This document shows positions 59,751 to 64,000 of a DNA stretch of 64,000 nucleotides, piece by piece. This DNA is from Juglans regia (Eukaryota; Streptophyta; Magnoliopsida; Fagales; Juglandaceae). The first letter of the stretch is position 1. Every line of letters starts with the position of its first letter. The translations under genes were made by a program, and so were the position numbers. The notes below the pieces were generated by a model, which was given only the letters and a program-made list of their open reading frames with translations, was not told where the DNA came from and searched no databases. Location: the NCBI RefSeq assembly GCF_001411555.2, contig NC_049904.1, positions 20,473,370 through 20,537,369 on the forward strand, written 5' to 3'.

Positions 59751-60470
59751 AAACTTTTTAAGAAGAGCTGATTTGGTGGGAAAATAGGTTAATGAAACAA
59801 TTGTATTTCCCATGACTATTATTCCTGGGTAATTATCTTTTTTGACCGATGAGTTGATGGAAAATATTTAACAAAACTGAGTAAAACATTTTATTCCCAC
59901 CGACAACTATAATGAGAAAACCTCTTTCACCATGAAATAATACCCGTGGGATATTGTAATTAATGATCGTTTTTGCTACGAAATGAGCTTAACTGACAAT
60001 AACCATTTACAATCACTTCAATTCATAGCAAGTGCACTTTTCCCACCAATTGATTGTGGTGGGAATACCCTATTTCCACGAGAAGTCACCATCCGGAGTA
60101 ATTTTTTCCCATGAATAAATTTTGGGGTAAAACTTAAAATACATGACTTTTGCCACGAAGTAAATTTATGGATATAGTAGATTTTTCATGAACTACTGCC
60201 ATGGATAATGATGTTATTACTGACCACGAGTTGATGTTAGTGAACTTATTTGCCACGAAGTTAAAATGCTTTATCCACCGTCCATGTCATGGCAACAATG
60301 ATGGTTTTATCCATGAAATCAATATTTGGTGGAAAAAGTATCTTTCCCCACCCGTTTTATTCCATGAGTCTCCCACGACAAAAATTGGTGGGAAATAGAT
60401 CTTTTCCCACGAAGTATACACTTTTTTCAACCGCACACCCTCCTGGGAAAAAACAAGATTTGTTGTAGTG
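59750..60470 (+). repeat. CACTA right subterminal repeats and terminal inverted repeat
   Basis: Recurring tttgccacgaagt (60145, 60250), tttcccacgaagtata (60404), ggtgggaaaa/tcccacc words in both orientations, and the terminus TTTGTTGTAGTG. The pattern mirrors 50238-50600. Dense short repeats in both orientations are usual for CACTA ends. Confidence 0.75.
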
Positions 60471-61205
60471 TTGGTTGAAACCTAAGTAGAGATATCTAAG
60501 GGAAGTTAGATTGCTTATGCATGTTGGAATATGTCCAAAAAGCTTATTGCTATCTAGAGACAATACATACTAGCTTTTTAGATGAGAAAGATCAGACGAG
60601 ATATGACAAGAAAATAATCAAAGTACTTAGATTCCCACGCTTTGCCGAAATGCTTCCCTTAATATGGCAAGAAAATAGATAAAGATTTTGAAGAGAGTGA
60701 GAAAGGTTACCAATGGAATTGGGAATAAGATAAGAAAGTTGTGAAGGAGATTGAATGAAAAAGATAGCATTATGAGATCTTTGCAATTCAATAAGTAAGA
60801 GAAAATATTCAATTCTTGACTTCCCATGGTCAAATTATTAGTTCCCAGGCTAAGCCACTGAAGGAGCCTTAAATTACCAAATGTTTCTGGAATTATGTCC
60901 GGCAATGACTTAAAACTGAAGTCTAGGAAAGTGGGCTGTGAAGCATTGGAGATGGAGTTGGGCATTCTTTCGCTCAGTTTATTTCCAGCAAGAAAAAGTT
61001 GTTTGAGCTTTGGAAGGAAGAGGCCTATATCTGATGGAAGATGACCGAAGAATTTATTGGCCCCCATTGAAATAATTTGTATCCTTGAGATATTGAAGAT
61101 CTTGAAAGGAACTGGACAAAAAAAAAAAAAAAAACATTCATTCCGATCGAAAACAACTCTAAATTCTGTAGATTACCAATTTAGCTTGGTATTGAACCTA
61201 TAAAA
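60471..61205 (-). pseudogene. Broken LRR-RLK, 5' part: leucine-rich repeats
   Basis: On the minus strand, from 61205: IGNLQNLELFSIGMN, (a poly-T interruption near 61116-61133), IFNISRIQIISMGANKFFGHLPSDIG, LPKLKQLFLAGNKLSERMPNSISN, IPETFGNLRLLQWLSLGTNNL, and then, after frame changes, LFGHIPTCISNLTSLRYLYLGFNQ up to the CACTA insertion. These are plant-type extracellular LRRs (LxxLxLxxNxLxGxIP). Several repeats seem lost near 60560-60640. It belongs with 49505-50237. The N-terminal signal peptide and first repeats are absent, and sequence to the right of 61205 is non-coding. Confidence 0.85.
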
Positions 61206-61505
61206 AAGAAAGAATTAGTGATTTTAATAATCAAGCATACAAAAGTTAGCAGTAAGAAAACCAAAACTTAAAATACCATTTAGGTGGCATATTTATTGAC
61301 TGAGTTACCGCTGACTATTTTGTTATGTGGACCATGGATGTGTTCTTACTCGTAGTGAATGATCTACGACTGAGATGTAGAATCTTAAGAAGTTCTCTCT
61401 TATTCAGAGCATTTGTGAGTGTTATATTTTTCTGGAACTCTAATTACCCATAATACTTAAATTCTTTCAAATATAAATCATACCAGAGGTGAGTATTGTT
61501 CGCAC
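61205..61505. other. Intergenic sequence, nothing recognised
   Basis: No family features. The switch from LRR coding to non-coding at 61205 is abrupt (minus TTTTTTATAG just before the LRR text), so it could be an intron edge or a break. Confidence 0.4.
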
Positions 61506-61515
61506 AAATCATTGG

Positions 61516-61960
61516 TGCTTCTTTTTTTTTTTTGGCCTAATCGCATTCTTTCATTGATAAACATTGCAACACTCTCCAAGAGAGTTCTTGCCCTACTCTT
61601 GTAATGCTCCGATGGGCATTCCAACATAAATACAGCCCACACATCCCTCCAAACAGACCAATATATAACCCACGCTACTCTCCCAATCAACTCAATTAAC
61701 CACCTAGCTCAAACCCACTCCTACATTCCAAACAAAACTCAAATCCCTTCCACCATAGTTCTAATAATAACTTTGACTTTTGTTTCAATGTGCATCAACA
61801 ATCACTTCAACATGGGAAGTCTCTTCCAAAAAGGGCTTTACAAACAGCTATGGGCACTTCATACCACAAGTTTCAAAACTCCCTCAACCATCACTCATCT
61901 GAAATAGGCCACATGAGACAAACCAAAAAGCTACGTCAATTACTTCTCATTAGGTAATAT
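61516..61960 (-). mobile_element. LINE 3' region (minus strand) with poly(A)
   Basis: The T run at 61518-61533 is an A tail on the minus strand, preceded by ATGTTTATCAATGAAAGAATG, a typical LINE 3' phrase. The frame just upstream (61535-61690) ends with ...LLESVAMFINERMRLGQ, a form seen at LINE ORF2 ends. 5' truncated. Confidence 0.55.
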
Positions 61961-62288
61961 CTCTCATTATCTACTTCAGGCAAACACTTACTAGGAATTG
62001 GTCATGGTAAAGGAGCTGCAACAGCCTGAGCCATCCATTTCTATGTTAGGCAATGTCATAAAGGATGAAAGAAGTTGATGGCAAGGTTTAGCAGCTGTGA
62101 AGTTCGACATGTAGGAAGAATGTGTAATGAAGCTACGCATAGGCTTGCAAGACTTGCTTGGAATGTCAATCACATTAGTTTGTGGTGGGGATCTTTCGCT
62201 GATGTAATTTCTCATGTCCTTTGGATTGAGAGATAGTTGTAAGGTTGATATATGTTAATGAAGTTTGTTTTCTATAAAAAAAAAAAAT
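61960..62288 (+). pseudogene. LINE ORF2 RNase H end (plus strand) with poly(A)
   Basis: One frame reads VRHVGRMCNEATHRLARLAWN (the final 'R-x-x-N-x-x-AH-LA' motif of the LINE RNase H domain) and WWGSFADVISHVLWIER, then a stop at about 62236. A short 3' UTR and an A tail (62278-62288) follow. It stands head to head with the minus-strand LINE at 61516-61960 and about 90 bp from the stop codon of the edge RLK, so it lies in the 3' flank of that gene. Confidence 0.75.
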
Positions 62289-62380
62289 AGTACAAGCTGT
62301 CTCTTTTTCACAATCTCAATACCGTTTTATCATTAGGAAAGACATATAATGAAAACATTTAAACAAACACAAGGCCCATG

Positions 62381-64000
62381 TCAGTATCCTTCAGCATCTC
62401 GTAAAGACTTTGTTTTAATCTTCTTTAGAGTGGCTAGAACAATTTTCATGTTAGTTCTTTGGTCAGGCAACTCTGCACAACAATCTAAAGCCAATCTCAT
62501 AATTGAAGATATGCACTCCTCCAAGGCAACATGATATCTTTCATTTCCCAACAAACTAGCATCAACAATATCAATCGTTGAAATGGGCAATGCTTCATTT
62601 ACCCAGCGCGTCAAGCTCATTTCTCCTGCAAACATGTCATCTGTAGGTCTTTTTCTTGTAAAAGTCTCAATGAGTAGAATGCCATAACTATACACATCCC
62701 CTTTTGTAGAAACAACGCCTCCTAATCCATACTCTGTGCATAACATTACAACTTATTGTTACAACTTACTTCAATATTTGATAGTAGTGAAAAAAATCGA
62801 AGCAAAATTGATAAATTGTGAAGATGAATGTTCTATGATATGATAAGACTTAATTGTGTATGAGTAAAATAATGACTAAGAGAGTTTTAGTGGTAAATTA
62901 AAAAAATCACCTGGTGCCATATACCCCAAAGTTGCAAGAGTCATGGTCTGCATCATAGAATTCTCATCACCTAAGAGTTTGGCCATGCCAAAATCAGCAA
63001 CATGTGCAACCATATCCACATCTAATAGGACGTTGCTCGGCTTCAAATCACAATGAACAATAACTGCTGAGAAACCATAATGAAGGTATTCCAACGCTGA
63101 TGCAACATCAATCATTATATTCAGCCTTTGTAAGAAATTCAAACAACGATCATGAGAGTATAACCACTTCTCTAAGTTCTCATTTGGCATGTATTCCAAT
63201 ACAAGGGCTTTGAAGTCGACGTTGCTACAAATGCTAATGACTTTGACCAAATTGCGATGACGAGCATTTCGCAGTACCTCGCACTCTGCATCAAAACACT
63301 TAAATGCCCCTTCTACTTGCAAGTTTAGAACTTTTACTGCAATATTCATCCCATCTGAAAGTGTTCCCTTGTATACTGATCCAAAACTTCCTTCACCAAG
63401 TAAGTTGCTTGAGTTGAACCTTTCTGTTGCTAGTAGAAGTTCTTGGTGAGAAATTCTTCTCCATGTAGTTAAATTGTACAAGTCTGCCTGTAGTGGTAAT
63501 CCAGGATTCTTTGTTTTGCATATTTTATAGGCTAAAGAAAGGATCACTACAAGCATCGCTAACCCAATTGCTGGTAACAGATACTTCATTAAGTGCGATA
63601 CTTTGACCTTTTTGTTTTTAGGAGAATCTTCTTTGCATGGGGGAACTTGTAAACGGGGTGCACCACAAAGCGCATCATTTGAGATAAATGAAGCAGGCCA
63701 GAAGTGTACAAATGGTCCTCCTGTTGGAATTTTCCCTCGTAGATTATTGAAAGAGACATTTAGATACTTGAGGTATAAAAGTGCTTCTAAGGATTTGGGA
63801 ATCCTTCCAGATAAATTGTTACAGGAAAGATCTAAAATCTCCAAGCTTAATAGTTCACCGAAAGACTCTGGAATTGAACCTTCTAGTTGATTGACTGCTA
63901 ACGAGAGATTAGTTAGATCTATGAGGCCACCAATTGTTGTTGGAATATCCCCTGATAGTTGATTTCTTGATAGATTCATTACCCTCAGCACTTTCATATC
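62381..64000 (-). CDS. LRR receptor-like kinase, LRR-XII type, non-RD (partial at window edge)
   Basis: On the minus strand two exons join across a 177-bp intron (62734-62910; GTGATT donor, TGCACAG acceptor) within the kinase subdomain VIII motif YMAPEYG. The protein enters the window within its LRRs (MKVLRVMNLSRNQLSGDIP, IPESFGELLSLEILDLS), followed by a Pro/Cys juxtamembrane pair motif (CGAPRLQVPPC). Next come one membrane segment (LLPAIGLAMLVVILSLAY) and a Ser/Thr kinase: LLGEGSFGSVYKG (glycine loop), IAVKVL (Lys), HCDLKPSNVLL (catalytic loop, Cys before Asp, so non-RD), VADFGMAKLLG and DVYSYGILLIETFTRKRPT. The stop is at 62381-62383. LRR-XII non-RD kinases (FLS2, EFR, Xa21) are plasma-membrane immune receptors for microbial patterns. 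No lesion is seen; the N-terminal part lies outside. Confidence 0.93.

Larger units (their letters stand above)
50238..60470 (+). mobile_element. CACTA (En/Spm-like) transposon, 10.2 kb, TSD TTG, inserted in an RLK
   Basis: The left end CACTACAAGAA (50238) and right end TTGTTGTAGTG (60470) are inverted repeats (CACTACAA(G/C)AA) flanked by 3-bp duplications ttg (50235-50237 and 60471-60473). Both are the signatures of CACTA elements. The ends are followed by several hundred bases of subterminal repeats. Inside are a degraded Transposase_24-type gene (plus strand), a LINE fragment and a MITE. I see no TNP2-type (DDE) transposase, so the element was probably mobilised in trans. Removing it with one TTG restores the RLK reading frame across the site. 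Confidence 0.93.

Overview
This window is plant nuclear DNA, almost certainly from a eudicot and possibly a woody Fagales-type genome. The species guess rests only on the style of the receptor kinase and repeats and is weak. There is no prokaryotic or organellar gene content. Nearly all of the sequence is nested transposable elements laid over a decaying cluster of LRR receptor-like kinase (RLK) genes. The only host gene that reads as intact is the partial RLK at the right edge (62381-64000, minus strand). It has a non-RD kinase of the FLS2/EFR/Xa21-like LRR-XII type.

Left part (1-16134). Two related long terminal repeats (LTRs), ending at 2117 and 4804, flank a 445-bp TRIM element (2154-2598). 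The RLK-associated intergenic sequence starts at 4805 and carries a tRNA-derived SINE (6067-6367) and an internally deleted hAT transposon. That hAT copy is split by a complete minus-strand, non-coding LTR retrotransposon (7374-14732, target duplication TAAGG).

Middle part (16135-35520). A Tat-lineage Ty3/gypsy element (16135-26800) carries degraded integrase, a divergent internal repeat field and an antisense ORF. Its integrase C-terminus is split by a solo LTR (17897-20774, target duplication TGTAG). The duplicated intergenic sequence then resumes, with a MITE and a Ty1/copia remnant. An unidentified multi-exon relic (31035-31620), a minus-strand Tekay-like pol relic (32490-33545) and short tandem repeats follow.

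Right part (35808-64000). The second hAT copy (35808-38085) has no LTR element in it and so shows the empty site for the insertion in copy 1. A pile of LTR-element pieces of both orientations and LINE pieces (39446-49430) runs up to a broken RLK. A 10.2-kb CACTA transposon (50238-60470, target duplication TTG) is inserted in the LRR-coding sequence of that RLK. The CACTA element carries a degraded Transposase_24 gene, a LINE fragment and a MITE. LINE 3' ends and the edge RLK close the window.

How the parts relate: at least two copies of the intergenic unit (hAT, SINE-like sequence, conserved spacer) and two RLK copies point to tandem duplication of an RLK cluster, followed by successive insertions whose order can be read from the nesting. 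The observation most worth pursuing is a splice-signal-like cassette conserved at matching positions in four different LTR families (two intron-like gaps around a 60-64 bp mini-exon).
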